DNA of 64,000 nucleotides from CBIFVZ01 sp966185765 (GCA_966185765.1 CBIFVZ010000003.1:62001-126000), one strand, 5' to 3'; counted from the first letter of the stretch, positions 16,057 to 25,744 are shown. Notes: generated by a model not told the origin, from the letters alone. Made by a program: numbers and translations.

Positions 16057-16772
16057 CAGCCGGGCCTCCTTTCAAAACGAGTGGCGCGCTGGTCGATATA
16101 GCGCAGCACATACTGGCTGATAAGCGTGATGACCAGATATATTGCCGCCGCGACAATATACCAGGTAAACGGCTCCTGAGTGCGGGTCGCAATACTTTTG
16201 GTTTGCAACATCAGATCGTTAACGCTAATCAGTGATACCAGCGCAGTATCTTTGAGCAGCACCAGCCACTGGTTGCCAAGACCGGGAAGGGCATGACGCC
16301 ACATCTGCGGCATTATCAGGCGAAAGAAAATCGCACTTTTGCTCATGCCCAACGCCTGGCCGGATTCCCACTGCCCCTGCGGTACTGCTTTAAGTGCGCC
16401 GCGCAGCGTTTGTGATGCGTAGGCAGCATACAGCAGTGCAAGGGCAATCACGCCGCACAGGAACGGACTGACATCAAAGTTATCAATCTGTATCTGCACC
16501 GGAATGTGTACCACCCCGAGGTTTATCGTAAAGCCGTCAGACAGCAGCAACAGTAGCTGAGAGGAGCCGAAGTAAATAAACAGCACGACCAGAATTTCTG
16601 GCAGACCGCGCAGCAGTGTGACCAGTGCCGTACCAGGCCAGGCCACTGCGCGCCATTTTACCGACTCCCACACGGCGAACAGCATCGCCAGCGCAAGGCC
16701 AATAACGAGCGCGCATAGGGCAAGGCCGACGGTCATCCCGGCGGCGCTTGCCAGAGGAAATAATTCGTTCAT
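16056..16772 (-). CDS. artQ: Arginine ABC transporter permease ArtQ
   Basis: 238 residues, as in E. coli. HisM-family permease with the EAA loop GALKAVPQGQWESGQALGMSKSAIFFRLIMPQ. It starts 8 bp after artI and ends by overlapping artM, so artPIQM is a compact operon. With ArtM and ArtP it imports arginine delivered by ArtJ or other basic amino acids delivered by ArtI. Confidence 0.96.
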   Translation of the reverse strand: MNELFPLASAAGMTVGLALCALVIGLALAMLFAVWESVKWRAVAWPGTALVTLLRGLPEILVVLFIYFGSSQLLLLLSDGFTINLGVVHIPVQIQIDNFDVSPFLCGVIALALLYAAYASQTLRGALKAVPQGQWESGQALGMSKSAIFFRLIMPQMWRHALPGLGNQWLVLLKDTALVSLISVNDLMLQTKSIATRTQEPFTWYIVAAAIYLVITLISQYVLRYIDQRATRFERRPG

Positions 16773-16780
16773 TCAGGCGC

Positions 16781-17512
16781 TTACTTCTGGAACCATTTAT
16801 TGTAGATGGCCTCATAGGTGCCGTTCTGTTTTACCTTCTCCAGCGCGTCATTGAATTTCTGCTGAAGCTCGGTGTTGCCCTGGCGCACCGCGATGCCAAG
16901 TCCGGTACCGAAATAGTCTTTATCAGTCACTTTCTCACCGACCGGCACCAGTTTAGCGTTGGCTTTAAGCCATTCGGTCACCACAGCCGTGTCGCCAAAG
17001 ACGGCATCAATACGGCCGTTTTGCAGATCCAGGCGCGCGTTCTGGTAGCTGTCGTAAGAAACAATGTTAATTTCCGGGTGTTTGTCGGTGATGAATTTCT
17101 GGTGCGTGGTGCCGTTCTGTACGCCGACTTTTTTACCCTTAAGCTGGTCAACGCTGGTGTATTTGCCATCAATGCTGATGAATAAGGCAGAGTTGTCGTA
17201 ATACGGTTTGGTGAACAGTACCTGTTTTTCACGCTCTGGCGTGATATCCATACCGGCCATTGCCGCGTCAATACGGCGGAACTTCAGGCCTGGGATCAGA
17301 CTGTCAAAAGACTGGTTGCTGAACGTACAGGTCGCATCAATCTCTTTACACAGCGCGTTTGCCAGATCCACATCGAAGCCCACAATCTTGTTGCTGGCAT
17401 CCAGGGTTTCAAACGGAGGGTAAGAGGCTTCAGTTGCAAAGCGGATTGTCTGTGCGGCTGTGGCAGAAAGGCTCAGGCTGGCAAGCAGCGCGGCAAGGAG
17501 AACTTTTTTCAT
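16781..17512 (-). CDS. artI: Periplasmic amino-acid-binding protein ArtI
   Basis: 243 residues when started at the ATG at 17512 (MKKVLLAALLASLSLSATAA signal peptide). An in-frame start at 17533 would add seven residues before the signal peptide and overlap the artP stop, so it is disfavoured. SBP_bac_3 family; the mature protein starts AQTIRFATEASYPPFETLDA. It is a paralogue of ArtJ; its ligand in E. coli is less certain. Embedded in artPIQM. Confidence 0.95.
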   Translation of the reverse strand: MKKVLLAALLASLSLSATAAQTIRFATEASYPPFETLDASNKIVGFDVDLANALCKEIDATCTFSNQSFDSLIPGLKFRRIDAAMAGMDITPEREKQVLFTKPYYDNSALFISIDGKYTSVDQLKGKKVGVQNGTTHQKFITDKHPEINIVSYDSYQNARLDLQNGRIDAVFGDTAVVTEWLKANAKLVPVGEKVTDKDYFGTGLGIAVRQGNTELQQKFNDALEKVKQNGTYEAIYNKWFQK

Positions 17513-17532
17513 TGTCATATCCCAATCTATCA

Positions 17533-18261
17533 TCAGTGAGAAAGGTAAGATTTGAATGCAGCGGTCTGCGGCTCGTTAAAGCAGCTCGCATCGCCTTGTT
17601 CAACAATATGCCCGTTTTCCATGTAGACCACGCGGCTGGCGGTTTTACGTGCCACTTCCACCTCGTGCGTCACGATGACCTGGGTGATATTGGTTTGTGC
17701 CAGTTCGCGAATAATGCTGACAATCTGCGCGGTGATTTCCGGGTCCAGCGCGGCGGTAGGTTCATCAAACAGCAGTACCTGCGGCTCCATCATCAGCGCG
17801 CGGGCAATTGCCACGCGTTGCTGCTGTCCACCGGAAAGGTGCAGCGGATAGCGGTCAGCGAAAGGCGTCAGGCGCAGGCGTTGGAGCAGTTTATCAGCGC
17901 GGGCGCGAGCCTCATCTTTATTCAGTCCCAGCACGCGGCAGGGCGCTTCAATAAGGTTCTGCATCACCGTCAAATGTGGCCACAGATTGTACTGCTGGAA
18001 CACCATGCCGACATTCTGACGCAGCTCGCGTATCGCCTTATCACCCGGCGCTTTCGCAAAATTGAAATGATTACCGGCGATGGTCAGCTCGCCTGAGCGC
18101 GGCATCTCCAGCAGGTTAAGCACCCGCAGCAGAGAACTTTTACCCGCACCGCTTGGCCCAAGCAGGACTAAAGTTTCACCCTGGGGGCAGCTGAGTGTGA
18201 TGTCAAACAGCGCCTGGTGCGCGCCGTAAAAGCAATTAATGCCGTTTAGTTGAATACTCAT
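17533..18261 (-). CDS. artP: Arginine ABC transporter ATP-binding protein ArtP
   Basis: 242 residues (E. coli 242). Walker A GPSGAGKSSLL, signature LSGGQQQRVAIARAL, Walker B VLLFDEPTAALDPE and switch VIVTHEVEVA are all intact. First gene of artPIQM; artI begins 20 bp after the stop. Confidence 0.97.
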   Translation of the reverse strand: MSIQLNGINCFYGAHQALFDITLSCPQGETLVLLGPSGAGKSSLLRVLNLLEMPRSGELTIAGNHFNFAKAPGDKAIRELRQNVGMVFQQYNLWPHLTVMQNLIEAPCRVLGLNKDEARARADKLLQRLRLTPFADRYPLHLSGGQQQRVAIARALMMEPQVLLFDEPTAALDPEITAQIVSIIRELAQTNITQVIVTHEVEVARKTASRVVYMENGHIVEQGDASCFNEPQTAAFKSYLSH

Positions 18262-18269
18262 GCGTCGCA

Positions 18270-18287
18270 GTTGAATAGCAATTGAAG
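18270..18287 (-). promoter_or_regulatory. Candidate ARG box in the artP leader
   Basis: GTTGAATAGCAATTGAAG departs from the ARG box consensus at only a few positions but stands alone and lies only 9 bp before the artP start codon. Possible ArgR binding site; no paired second box was seen. Confidence 0.3.
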
Positions 18288-18469
18288 CCGCTGATAGTAA
18301 CCTTCGCAGAATAGTTATGCAATATTTGTGCGTTAAAACTAAAAAAACAGCGCTGTAATCTTAAAAAATTAGCACAAAATATCGACGTGGGGAGACGGCA
18401 AGGATATATGTTAGCGCATGTGGTTCGCTACCCGACAGTTTACGTGGTTTACCGTCTCGCCACTGAAAC

Positions 18470-18994
18470 TCAGTGTTTCTCCAGCGATAAGCGCAGTGAA
18501 CCTGACGGCGCATGGCTGACTGCTCCGAGGTAGCGCACGTCGTCAACGGACCAGCATTGACCTTCGCGCACCATTAAGGCTTCGTCCTGCCACTGCTGGC
18601 TGCCTTTCGTTAGCGTCACGCGTAGCGGAATATTACGGGCATCGGTATTGGGAATGCTCGAGGCGCTGCTGACGTTTGCACTGTCGATACCGTCGTTACG
18701 GCTGGTGAACAGGTCCTGTTGCAGGAATGCGCTAGCCTGTGGTGCGCGGCTTTCAGCCTGTAATTGCTGCCAGAGCGCGTCACTCAGGTACGGGCGCAGG
18801 CCTGCGATGTCGCTTAAGCCCCGGCTGGGGTGGGCGATACGGTAATCATAAAATTGCTGCGCCACGCTGTCCGGACCGCCGTCGATACAGGGGCCGTTGC
18901 GTACGCCGATATCTTTATAAGCGGGCGTAACGGTGGTGCAGGCGCTGAGCAGTAGTGCGCACGGTGCAATCAAAGTCAGTACGGAGCTTCGCAT
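18470..18994 (-). CDS. ybjP: Putative lipoprotein YbjP
   Basis: 174 residues from ATG 18994 (an adjacent ATG at 18997 is also possible). The N-terminus is a lipoprotein signal with lipobox LLSAC, the lipidated cysteine being residue 19, followed by TTVTPAYKDIG, identical to E. coli YbjP in this part. The C-terminal half (SSIPNTDARNIPLRVTLTKGSQQWQDEALMV, and QCWSVDDVRYLG) matches the family. Asp is not at position +2 after the cysteine, so outer-membrane sorting is expected. Function unknown. Confidence 0.9.
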   Translation of the reverse strand: MRSSVLTLIAPCALLLSACTTVTPAYKDIGVRNGPCIDGGPDSVAQQFYDYRIAHPSRGLSDIAGLRPYLSDALWQQLQAESRAPQASAFLQQDLFTSRNDGIDSANVSSASSIPNTDARNIPLRVTLTKGSQQWQDEALMVREGQCWSVDDVRYLGAVSHAPSGSLRLSLEKH

Positions 18995-19120
18995 CATGAT
19001 TTCCTTATGTTCGACGTGAGGTCAGGGTTTATAGTTAATGCCATAAAAGCATAGCCTGGTCATGACAACTTGTGCGGCAAGGCTTTGCTAACGCATTGAT
19101 CGCTAAAGGAGGAGAAAAAA

Positions 19121-19444
19121 GTGCAAAAGTCCACAACCCCAACGCTGGAAGGCCATGTCATTGTTGAATACTGCGGCGTGGTAACCGGAGAAGCCATTCT
19201 GGGTGCTAATATTTTCCGTGATTTTTTTGCCGGTATTCGCGACATCGTCGGCGGGCGCTCCGGGGCGTATGAAAAGGAACTGCGCAAAGCTCGGGAAATT
19301 GCCTTTCGTGAAATGGAAGACGAAGCGGCATCCTTTGGTGCAGACGCCATTGTCGGGATTGATATTGATTACGAAACCGTCGGTAAGGACAGCAGCATGC
19401 TGATGGTGAGCGTGAGCGGCACAGCCGTGAAAACACGGCGATGA
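19121..19444 (+). CDS. ybjQ: YbjQ/UPF0145 family protein
   Basis: 107 residues from a GTG start preceded by an excellent AAAGGAGG site (19105-19112). The conserved heart of the family, VTGEAILGANIFRDFFAGIRDIVGGRSGAYEKEL, is present, as is the end MLMVSVSGTAVKTRR. A small homo-oligomeric YbjQ-type beta-sheet fold is expected. It overlaps amiD by four bases, so the two are translationally coupled, suggesting a role linked to the envelope (inference). Confidence 0.95.
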   Translation: MQKSTTPTLEGHVIVEYCGVVTGEAILGANIFRDFFAGIRDIVGGRSGAYEKELRKAREIAFREMEDEAASFGADAIVGIDIDYETVGKDSSMLMVSVSGTAVKTRR

Positions 19445-20268
19445 GGAAGGGACTCTGGTTGCTGCTCACGCTGCTGCTGGTGGGCTGTGCGGGCGAAAAG
19501 GGCGTGGTTGAGCGTGGCGATTATCGCGTGGATACCACTCACCCGGCACAAAACGCCTATTCGCGCGCGCGCATTCTGGTGATTCACTACACTGCCGATG
19601 GGTTTGCCAGCTCGCTGGCAACGCTGGTTGGACGCGATGTCAGCGCACACTACCTGATTCCCGAAGCGCCGCCAGAGCGCGGCGGTAAGCCGTTGGTCTG
19701 GGAGCTGGTCGCGGAAGATAAGCTTGCCTGGCATGCAGGTGTGAGCTACTGGCGCGGTTCAACGCGTATTAATGATGTCTCCATTGGCATTGAGCTTGAA
19801 AACCCAGGCTACAGCGTGGTCGGCGGTGAAAAGCGATTTTATCCGTTTGCCCAGGCGCAGATTCAGGCGCTGGAGCGTGTTGCGCGTGACGTGATTCGTC
19901 GTAACGGTATTGCGCCACAGAACGTGGTGGCACATTCGGATATCGCGCCCCAGCGCAAAGACGACCCGGGGCCGTTATTCCCGTGGCAGGCACTCGCACA
20001 GGCGGGGATTGGTGCCTGGCCAGACCCGGCGCGAGTGGCATTTTACTTAAACGGGCGCACGCCAACACAGCCGGTGGACCAGGGCGCTTTGCTTGATTTG
20101 CTCTCACGCTATGGTTATGAGGCGTCGGCGCAGATGACGGCACGTCAAAAACAGCGCGTGATTGCCGCGTTTCAAATGCACTTTCGCCCGGCGCGTTATG
20201 ACGGTGTCGCAGATGCCCAAACCCAGGCCATTGCTGAGGCCTTGCTGGAGAAATATGGTCAGGGGTAA
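19441..20268 (+). CDS. amiD: N-acetylmuramoyl-L-alanine amidase AmiD
   Basis: 275 residues (E. coli 276). Lipobox LLVGC puts the lipidated cysteine at residue 16, so the enzyme is an outer-membrane lipoprotein facing the periplasm. The Amidase_2 domain (about 40-185) has the zinc-ligand histidines in VIHYTADG and VVAHSDIAPQRKDDPG. A peptidoglycan-binding domain fills the C-terminal third (about 200-270). AmiD cleaves the amide bond between MurNAc and the stem peptide, including anhydro-MurNAc. Starts within the end of ybjQ. Confidence 0.96.
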   Translation: MRKGLWLLLTLLLVGCAGEKGVVERGDYRVDTTHPAQNAYSRARILVIHYTADGFASSLATLVGRDVSAHYLIPEAPPERGGKPLVWELVAEDKLAWHAGVSYWRGSTRINDVSIGIELENPGYSVVGGEKRFYPFAQAQIQALERVARDVIRRNGIAPQNVVAHSDIAPQRKDDPGPLFPWQALAQAGIGAWPDPARVAFYLNGRTPTQPVDQGALLDLLSRYGYEASAQMTARQKQRVIAAFQMHFRPARYDGVADAQTQAIAEALLEKYGQG

Positions 20269-20377
20269 TGCCCGAGGGCAGGAAGCAGCCGCGATGAGTG
20301 AGACCCGCTAGTACAGGGTGAGGATGAAAATAAGATGCGCAGTTATCGAACCGGATGCCAACGCGACATCTTTTTAT

Positions 20378-20412
20378 GGCGTGTGCCGCTGTGACGGCGC
20401 ACGCCCGTTTTA
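20378..20412. terminator. Bidirectional terminator between amiD and ybjS
   Basis: An 11-bp stem (20378-20388 with 20395-20405, one T-G pair) is flanked by TTTTTAT on the left and CGTTTTAT on the right. The two genes converge here. Confidence 0.8.
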
Positions 20413-20420
20413 TCTGAGCG

Positions 20421-21434
20421 TTAGCGGTGGAACGTGCCGTGATCGCGCAGCCAGGCGGCCGTTTCTTTAATACCGTCATCCAGCGCCACGACCGGACGAT
20501 AGCCCAGTTCCGTTTCCGCCCGCGTGGTATCAAGCGTAAAATCAAAATTGAGCTTTGAAACGCCATAGTGGGTAAGCACCGGCTCACGCGCGCTTTTACT
20601 TCCCAGCCGCTCCAGACTGCGTGCCACCAGATCCAGCATCGGATAAGGCACCGAGCGCACGCGACAGCGGATTCCCAGTTCAGCAATAAGCCGTTCTACA
20701 ATCTCGCGTAGCGGGCGCGGCTCCATATTAGTGATGTTATACGCACGCCCGGATGGCAGCGTGTCGCTATTCTCCTGGCTTGCCAGCCACATCGCATGTA
20801 CCGCATTCTCGTGATAGGTCATATCCACCAGCGCCTCCCCCCCGCGCGGCAACAGTACGCTACCGTAGTGGCGCATCATTTGTACCAGACGCGGAAAAAA
20901 GACCGTATCGTGGGGGCCGAACAGGCTCTGTGGGCGCAGAATCACAAAACGGGTACGCGGGTTGGCCTGCGCCATCAGTGCGATCGCCTCTTCGCTGGCG
21001 GCTTTACTGCGGGCAAACTCGTTGGCATAACGTACCGGGCGAAAGTCTTCGGGAATGTCACGATGGTGGTGATAGTCAAAGTAGAGCGACGGTGAGGAGA
21101 TGTGCACGAAGGTACGAACGCCCCATGCCACGGCCCACTCACCGAGGCGGCGGGTTGCACGCACGTTAGCCAGATCGAACGCTTCCTGAGTGCCCCACGG
21201 CGCAGTGAAACCGGAACAGTGCCACAGCGTATCAATCCCTTCGAGCATTATTCTGGCCTGGGAAGAGACCAGCTCCGTTAAGTCTGCATGGATAAACTCT
21301 GCCCCCATGCGTTCGAGCAGTTTCCCCATTGCCGCGTTATGCCCGGTTGCCGTGACGCTGATACCGCGACGGCGTAAATATTCGACCGCGCTGCGTCCCA
21401 AACCGCTGGTGGCGCCCGTGACCAGTACCTTCAT
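20421..21434 (-). CDS. ybjS: Extended SDR-family NAD(P)-dependent epimerase/dehydrogenase YbjS
   Basis: 337 residues, as in E. coli. The N-terminal Rossmann motif TGATSGLG (residues 6-13) binds NAD(P); a WHCSGF/SSPSLY pattern and a Tyr-x3-Lys-like YANEFARSK follow, typical of extended short-chain dehydrogenases of the 3-beta-HSD type. Substrate unknown. It lies downstream of ybjT on the same strand (91-bp gap). Confidence 0.9.
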   Translation of the reverse strand: MKVLVTGATSGLGRSAVEYLRRRGISVTATGHNAAMGKLLERMGAEFIHADLTELVSSQARIMLEGIDTLWHCSGFTAPWGTQEAFDLANVRATRRLGEWAVAWGVRTFVHISSPSLYFDYHHHRDIPEDFRPVRYANEFARSKAASEEAIALMAQANPRTRFVILRPQSLFGPHDTVFFPRLVQMMRHYGSVLLPRGGEALVDMTYHENAVHAMWLASQENSDTLPSGRAYNITNMEPRPLREIVERLIAELGIRCRVRSVPYPMLDLVARSLERLGSKSAREPVLTHYGVSKLNFDFTLDTTRAETELGYRPVVALDDGIKETAAWLRDHGTFHR

Positions 21435-21525
21435 GTCGACCCACTGTTGAGATTGTTGGTTTCGCGGGGCATTCTTTCGTGAATCAGCCCCGGTTGCAAT
21501 GGTAATTCCCTGAGAATCGGCTGGA

Positions 21526-22974
21526 TTAGCGACGTTTGTTCATCAGCTGTTGTGCAAGACGGACAATACTCCTGGCCATGCCGCGAAAGATAAATAAATG
21601 CGCCGGGATCATCAGTAACCAGTAAAGTAGCCCCGGTGTACCGTGCGGATGCCACCAGGCGCGCACGTCCAGGCTACGCTTTTCGCCTTCGTCGCGGATG
21701 GTGAATGACAGACGGCCCAGCCCCGGCGCCTTCATGCCAAACAGCATCGTCAGTTCCTTTTGCGGCTCCACGATAATCACTTTCCAGCTGTCAACTTTGT
21801 CACCGACCTGCAAATCCGCATGCGCCGGGCGGCCTTTGTCCAGCTTATGGCCCACCAGCAAATCGAGAAACGCGCGTGTTTTCCAAAGTCCATTGCCAAA
21901 GAAATAGCCTTTGGGGCCACCAATCTGGTTGACCACTTCCCACAGTGCGGCACTGCTGGCAGTGGTATGTACCGTGCAGCCTGCCTGCTTTGGATAATAG
22001 CCATATTCCGGGCGCCAGCGTGCAAAGGCCAGCGCGTCGTAGCCCCAGTCCTGGGAGTTAACCAGCTGCTTTTCTTCTTCAAGCGTAGTGCGCACCGCAT
22101 CGTCAAAGCTTATCAGCGTTTGTGGGATAAGCGCGCGTAGCGGGGCATCATTGGCCAGCAGGTCGTGCTTAAGCCCCTGGATGAGGGCGCGGGCGATGGT
22201 GGGTGGCACTGAGGTAATAACGTTAAGGAACCAGACCGAAATCCAGCGGGTAGGAAACGGAATCGGGATAAGCGGGCGGTGACGACCGCTGATAGCCATA
22301 AAGCGCTCAAATTGCTGCTGATAACTCAGCACTTCAGGTCCGGCTGCCTCAAACGTACGATGCTCACTGGCCGGTTTTTCTCCCAGACCGACCAGATAAA
22401 CCAGCAGGTTTTCCAGGGCAATCGGGGTGGTGCGCGACCGCACCCAGCGCGGCGGCGTGAGCACCGGCAGGTTGTAGACCATATCGCGCATCACTTCGAA
22501 TGCCGCAGAACCTGCCCCGACGATAATACCGGCGCGCAGTTCGGTTACCGGTATACCAGCTTCACGCAGCGTGTCGGCGGTAAGTTTACGGGCAATGAGG
22601 TGTGCAGAGCTGCGTTCTTCCTGCGGGGGCTGTAGGGAGCTTAAGAACACAATGTGTTTTACCGGCTGCTTGCGTAGTGCATCGCGCAGATTGCGGGCCG
22701 CCTGCACTTCGCGCTCAACAAAATCGTCACCGTCGCCCATGCTGTGGACCAGATAATACACGGTGTCGATACCCGCCAGCGCAGCAGATAGCGTGTGCGG
22801 TTTTGCCAGATCGGCATACCGGCATTCCACGCCGGGCCAGTTCTGCTTTTGTAACCATTCAAGGCGGCGTGCGGCGGCGATAACGTGATGACCTGCCGCG
22901 CTAAGACGCGGCGTCAGATGCTGGCCGATATAGCCGCTGGCACCCAGTACCAGAATAGCGCCTGTTTCCTTCAT
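21526..22974 (-). CDS. ybjT: NAD(P)-binding SDR-like protein YbjT with DUF2867 domain
   Basis: 482 residues; E. coli YbjT is about 476. The N-terminal atypical SDR domain (VLGASGYIGQHLTPRL, residues 9-24) is followed by a C-terminal DUF2867 region (about 310-480, with GGPKGYFFGNGLWKTRAFLDLLVGHKLDKGR). A hydrophobic stretch near the C-terminus (LLYWLLMIPAHLFIF) may be a membrane anchor. It starts 14 bp after the ltaE stop, consistent with a poxB-ltaE-ybjT unit. Function unknown. Confidence 0.92.
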   Translation of the reverse strand: MKETGAILVLGASGYIGQHLTPRLSAAGHHVIAAARRLEWLQKQNWPGVECRYADLAKPHTLSAALAGIDTVYYLVHSMGDGDDFVEREVQAARNLRDALRKQPVKHIVFLSSLQPPQEERSSAHLIARKLTADTLREAGIPVTELRAGIIVGAGSAAFEVMRDMVYNLPVLTPPRWVRSRTTPIALENLLVYLVGLGEKPASEHRTFEAAGPEVLSYQQQFERFMAISGRHRPLIPIPFPTRWISVWFLNVITSVPPTIARALIQGLKHDLLANDAPLRALIPQTLISFDDAVRTTLEEEKQLVNSQDWGYDALAFARWRPEYGYYPKQAGCTVHTTASSAALWEVVNQIGGPKGYFFGNGLWKTRAFLDLLVGHKLDKGRPAHADLQVGDKVDSWKVIIVEPQKELTMLFGMKAPGLGRLSFTIRDEGEKRSLDVRAWWHPHGTPGLLYWLLMIPAHLFIFRGMARSIVRLAQQLMNKRR

Positions 22975-22988
22975 CCCTGGAAAATCCT

Positions 22989-23990
22989 TTATCGGTTAAG
23001 AAAGTGCTGCCAGTGTTGTACGACTTGCTCAAGCTGTGCGCGTTCGACGTCCAGGTGTGTGACAAGACGCGTTACCGGGGCGGCATTGATGAGGATGCCG
23101 CGCTGTTTCATATACTCACCCAGTGCGTCCACATCCTGCGCCTCGATTCGGACAAACAGCATATTGGTGTCCTGACGTCTGACATCAGCACCGGCTTCAC
23201 GCAGCGCACGGGCAAGCCAGGCGGCATTATCGTGGTCTTCACGCAGACGTTCAATATGGTGGCGCAGGGCATAGCGCCCTGCTGCGGCGAGAATCCCCGC
23301 CTGGCGCATGCCGCCGCCGGTCATTTTACGCCAGCGCAGGGCGCGATGGATAAGCTCCCGGCTACCGAGCAACAGAGAACCAACGGGTGCACCCAGCCCT
23401 TTAGAAAGGCAAATCGTAAAGCTGTCGCACTCGCGTGCCACCTCGCTAAGCTCGCAGCCATATTCCACCACAGCATTAAAAATGCGTGCCCCATCGACGT
23501 GCAGGGCAAGGTTGTGCTCCTGAGTAAAACGTCGCGCTGCACGCAGATACTCGCGCGGTAGCACTTTGCCGTTATGGGTGTTTTCCAGACTCAGCAGGCG
23601 AGTGCGGGCGAAATGCACGTCATCGGCTTTGATTTTGGCGGCAACGGCGTCAAGCGGTAGCGTGCCATCGGGGGCGGCATCAATCGGCTGCGGTTGAATA
23701 CTGCCAAGCACGGCAGCACCGCCTGCTTCATACAGATAGTTATGCGCCAGCTGTCCTGTAATGTACTCCTCACCTCGCTGGCAGTGCGAGAGCAGTGCCA
23801 CCAGGTTGGCCTGGGTGCCGGTAGGCAGAAACAGCGCCGCCTCCTTGCCCGCCATTTCAGCGGCTTCGCTCTGGAGTGCGTTAACGGTAGGGTCGTCCCC
23901 GTAGACATCATCCCCGGTGGGAGCAGACATCATGGCTTCCAGCATGGCGCGCGTCGGGCGCGTGACGGTATCGCTGCGTAAATCAATCAC
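22989..23990 (-). CDS. ltaE: Low-specificity L-threonine aldolase LtaE
   Basis: 333 residues, the family length. PLP-dependent fold type I enzyme that cleaves L-threonine and L-allo-threonine to glycine and acetaldehyde. N-terminus MIDLRSDTVTRPTRAMLEAM is diagnostic; the PLP lysine lies in FTICLSKGLGAPVGS (about residue 197), and LHVDGARIFNA carries the cofactor-contacting aspartate. It follows poxB by 35 bp. Confidence 0.96.
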   Translation of the reverse strand: MIDLRSDTVTRPTRAMLEAMMSAPTGDDVYGDDPTVNALQSEAAEMAGKEAALFLPTGTQANLVALLSHCQRGEEYITGQLAHNYLYEAGGAAVLGSIQPQPIDAAPDGTLPLDAVAAKIKADDVHFARTRLLSLENTHNGKVLPREYLRAARRFTQEHNLALHVDGARIFNAVVEYGCELSEVARECDSFTICLSKGLGAPVGSLLLGSRELIHRALRWRKMTGGGMRQAGILAAAGRYALRHHIERLREDHDNAAWLARALREAGADVRRQDTNMLFVRIEAQDVDALGEYMKQRGILINAAPVTRLVTHLDVERAQLEQVVQHWQHFLNR

Positions 23991-24025
23991 GGGGAACTCC
24001 TTGTGGTTTATGAACTACGCCTTTT

Positions 24026-25744
24026 TTACCGGAACCAGTTGGTTTTCGCCAGTTCAACCACCTCATCGCCACGTCCGCTGATGATGGCGCGCAGCATATA
24101 CAGGCTAAAACCTTTGGCCTGCTCAAGCTTAATTTGCGGCGGGATTGCCAGCTCATCTTTTGCCACCTTCACATCCACCAGCACCGGGCCTGGCAGGCTG
24201 AAGGCCTGCTCAAGCGCCGCGTTGACGTCCTGCGCTTTCTCCACCCGGATGCCTGTCATACCGCAGGCTTCAGCGATGCGGGCAAAATGGGTGTCGTGCA
24301 ACTCGGTGCCGTCGGTCAGGTAGCCGCCGGCCTTCATTTCCATCGCCACAAACCCCAGTACGCTATTGTTGAAGACCACAATTTTGATGGGCAACTGGAG
24401 CTGTACTGCTGACAAAAAGTCGCCCATCAGCATGCTAAAGCCGCCGTCGCCGCACATGGCGATGACCTGGCGCTCTGGTGCGCAGGCTTTGGCTCCCAGC
24501 GCCTGAGGCATAGCGTTAGCCATTGAGCCGTGGTTAAACGACCCCAGAAGGCGGCGCTTGCCGTTCATCGTGAGATAGCGTGCGGCCCACACCGTGGGCG
24601 TGCCTACATCGCAGGTAAATACCGCATCTTGTGCGGCGTAATGGCTGATTTGCTGGGCCAGATACTGCGGGTGAATACCGTGCTCGCCAGGTTCTGCCAG
24701 CGCGTCCAGTCCTTTGCGGGCCTCTTTGTAGTTTTCCAGCGCCTTATCCAGAAAGCGGCGGTCGGTTTTCTCTTCCAGCATCGGCAACAGGGCGGCCAGG
24801 GTGGCTTTGATATCGCCAATCAGCGCGATATCCACCTTACTGTGTGCGCCAAGGCTTCCGGGGTTGATATCTATCTGGATGATGCGTGCATCTGTGGGAT
24901 AAAACGCGCGATAAGGGAACTGAGTGCCAAGCAGAATCAACGTGTCGGCGTTCATCATGGTGTGGAAACCCGATGAGAAGCCAATAAGCCCGGTCATACC
25001 CACATCATAAGGGTTATCGTACTCGACATGCTCTTTACCGCGCAGAGCATGAACAATGGGCGACTTCAGTTTTTCGGCAACCGCCAGCAGTTCATCGTGC
25101 GCACCGGCGCAGCCGCTACCGCACATCAGCGCAATATTGTTGGCGTAGCGCAGTACCTGAGCCAGTTTTTCAAGCTCGGCCTGCTGGGGCACAACCACCG
25201 GCTGCGGGGCGGGATACCAGTGACTGCTGGCCGTTTCCGGCGCGGGCTTGAGCGCCACGTCACCCGGCAGCACAATGACCGAGACGCCGCGGTTAAGTAC
25301 CGCTTTGCGCAGGGCGATAGCCAGCACCTGGGGGATTTGTTCGGGTGATGACACCAGCTCACAGTAGTGGCTGCATTCACGGAACAGTTCCTGCGGATGG
25401 GTTTCCTGGAAATAGCCGCTGCCGATTTCGCTTGATGGAATATGGGCCGCAATGGCCAGCACCGGCACGTGATTGCGGTGACAGTCGAAAAGACCATTAA
25501 TCAGATGCAGGTTACCAGGCCCACAGGAGCCGGCGCACACGGCCAGTTCGCCGCTAAGTTGCGCCTCGGCCCCGGCGGCAAAGGCGGCCACTTCTTCATG
25601 GCGCGTCGGCATCCAGTCAATGGTGCCCATGCGGTTAAGACTGTCGCTCAGTCCGTTAAGGGAGTCACCCGTAACGCCCCAGATGCGCTTTACGCCCGCC
25701 TGTTCAAGGGTTTTGGCAATATATGTGGCTACGGTTTGCTTCAT
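24026..25744 (-). CDS. poxB: Pyruvate dehydrogenase (quinone) PoxB
   Basis: 572 residues from the ATG at 25744; a GTG one codon upstream is also in frame, but AAAGGAG spacing and the E. coli N-terminus favour the ATG. It is a thiamine-diphosphate and FAD flavoprotein that decarboxylates pyruvate to acetate and CO2 and passes electrons to ubiquinone. The TPP motif is visible as GDGGFSMLMGDFLSAVQL with FNNS; the C-terminal end (about the last 24 residues) is the lipid-binding helix. In E. coli it is a stationary-phase, RpoS-dependent gene. Confidence 0.97.
   Translation of the reverse strand: MKQTVATYIAKTLEQAGVKRIWGVTGDSLNGLSDSLNRMGTIDWMPTRHEEVAAFAAGAEAQLSGELAVCAGSCGPGNLHLINGLFDCHRNHVPVLAIAAHIPSSEIGSGYFQETHPQELFRECSHYCELVSSPEQIPQVLAIALRKAVLNRGVSVIVLPGDVALKPAPETASSHWYPAPQPVVVPQQAELEKLAQVLRYANNIALMCGSGCAGAHDELLAVAEKLKSPIVHALRGKEHVEYDNPYDVGMTGLIGFSSGFHTMMNADTLILLGTQFPYRAFYPTDARIIQIDINPGSLGAHSKVDIALIGDIKATLAALLPMLEEKTDRRFLDKALENYKEARKGLDALAEPGEHGIHPQYLAQQISHYAAQDAVFTCDVGTPTVWAARYLTMNGKRRLLGSFNHGSMANAMPQALGAKACAPERQVIAMCGDGGFSMLMGDFLSAVQLQLPIKIVVFNNSVLGFVAMEMKAGGYLTDGTELHDTHFARIAEACGMTGIRVEKAQDVNAALEQAFSLPGPVLVDVKVAKDELAIPPQIKLEQAKGFSLYMLRAIISGRGDEVVELAKTNWFR

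Noticed and set aside
19769..20686. 305-residue minus-strand frame across amiD and the end of ybjS
   Set aside because: Antisense to amiD and out of frame with ybjS; amino acid content is typical of a shadow frame and no family is recognisable.
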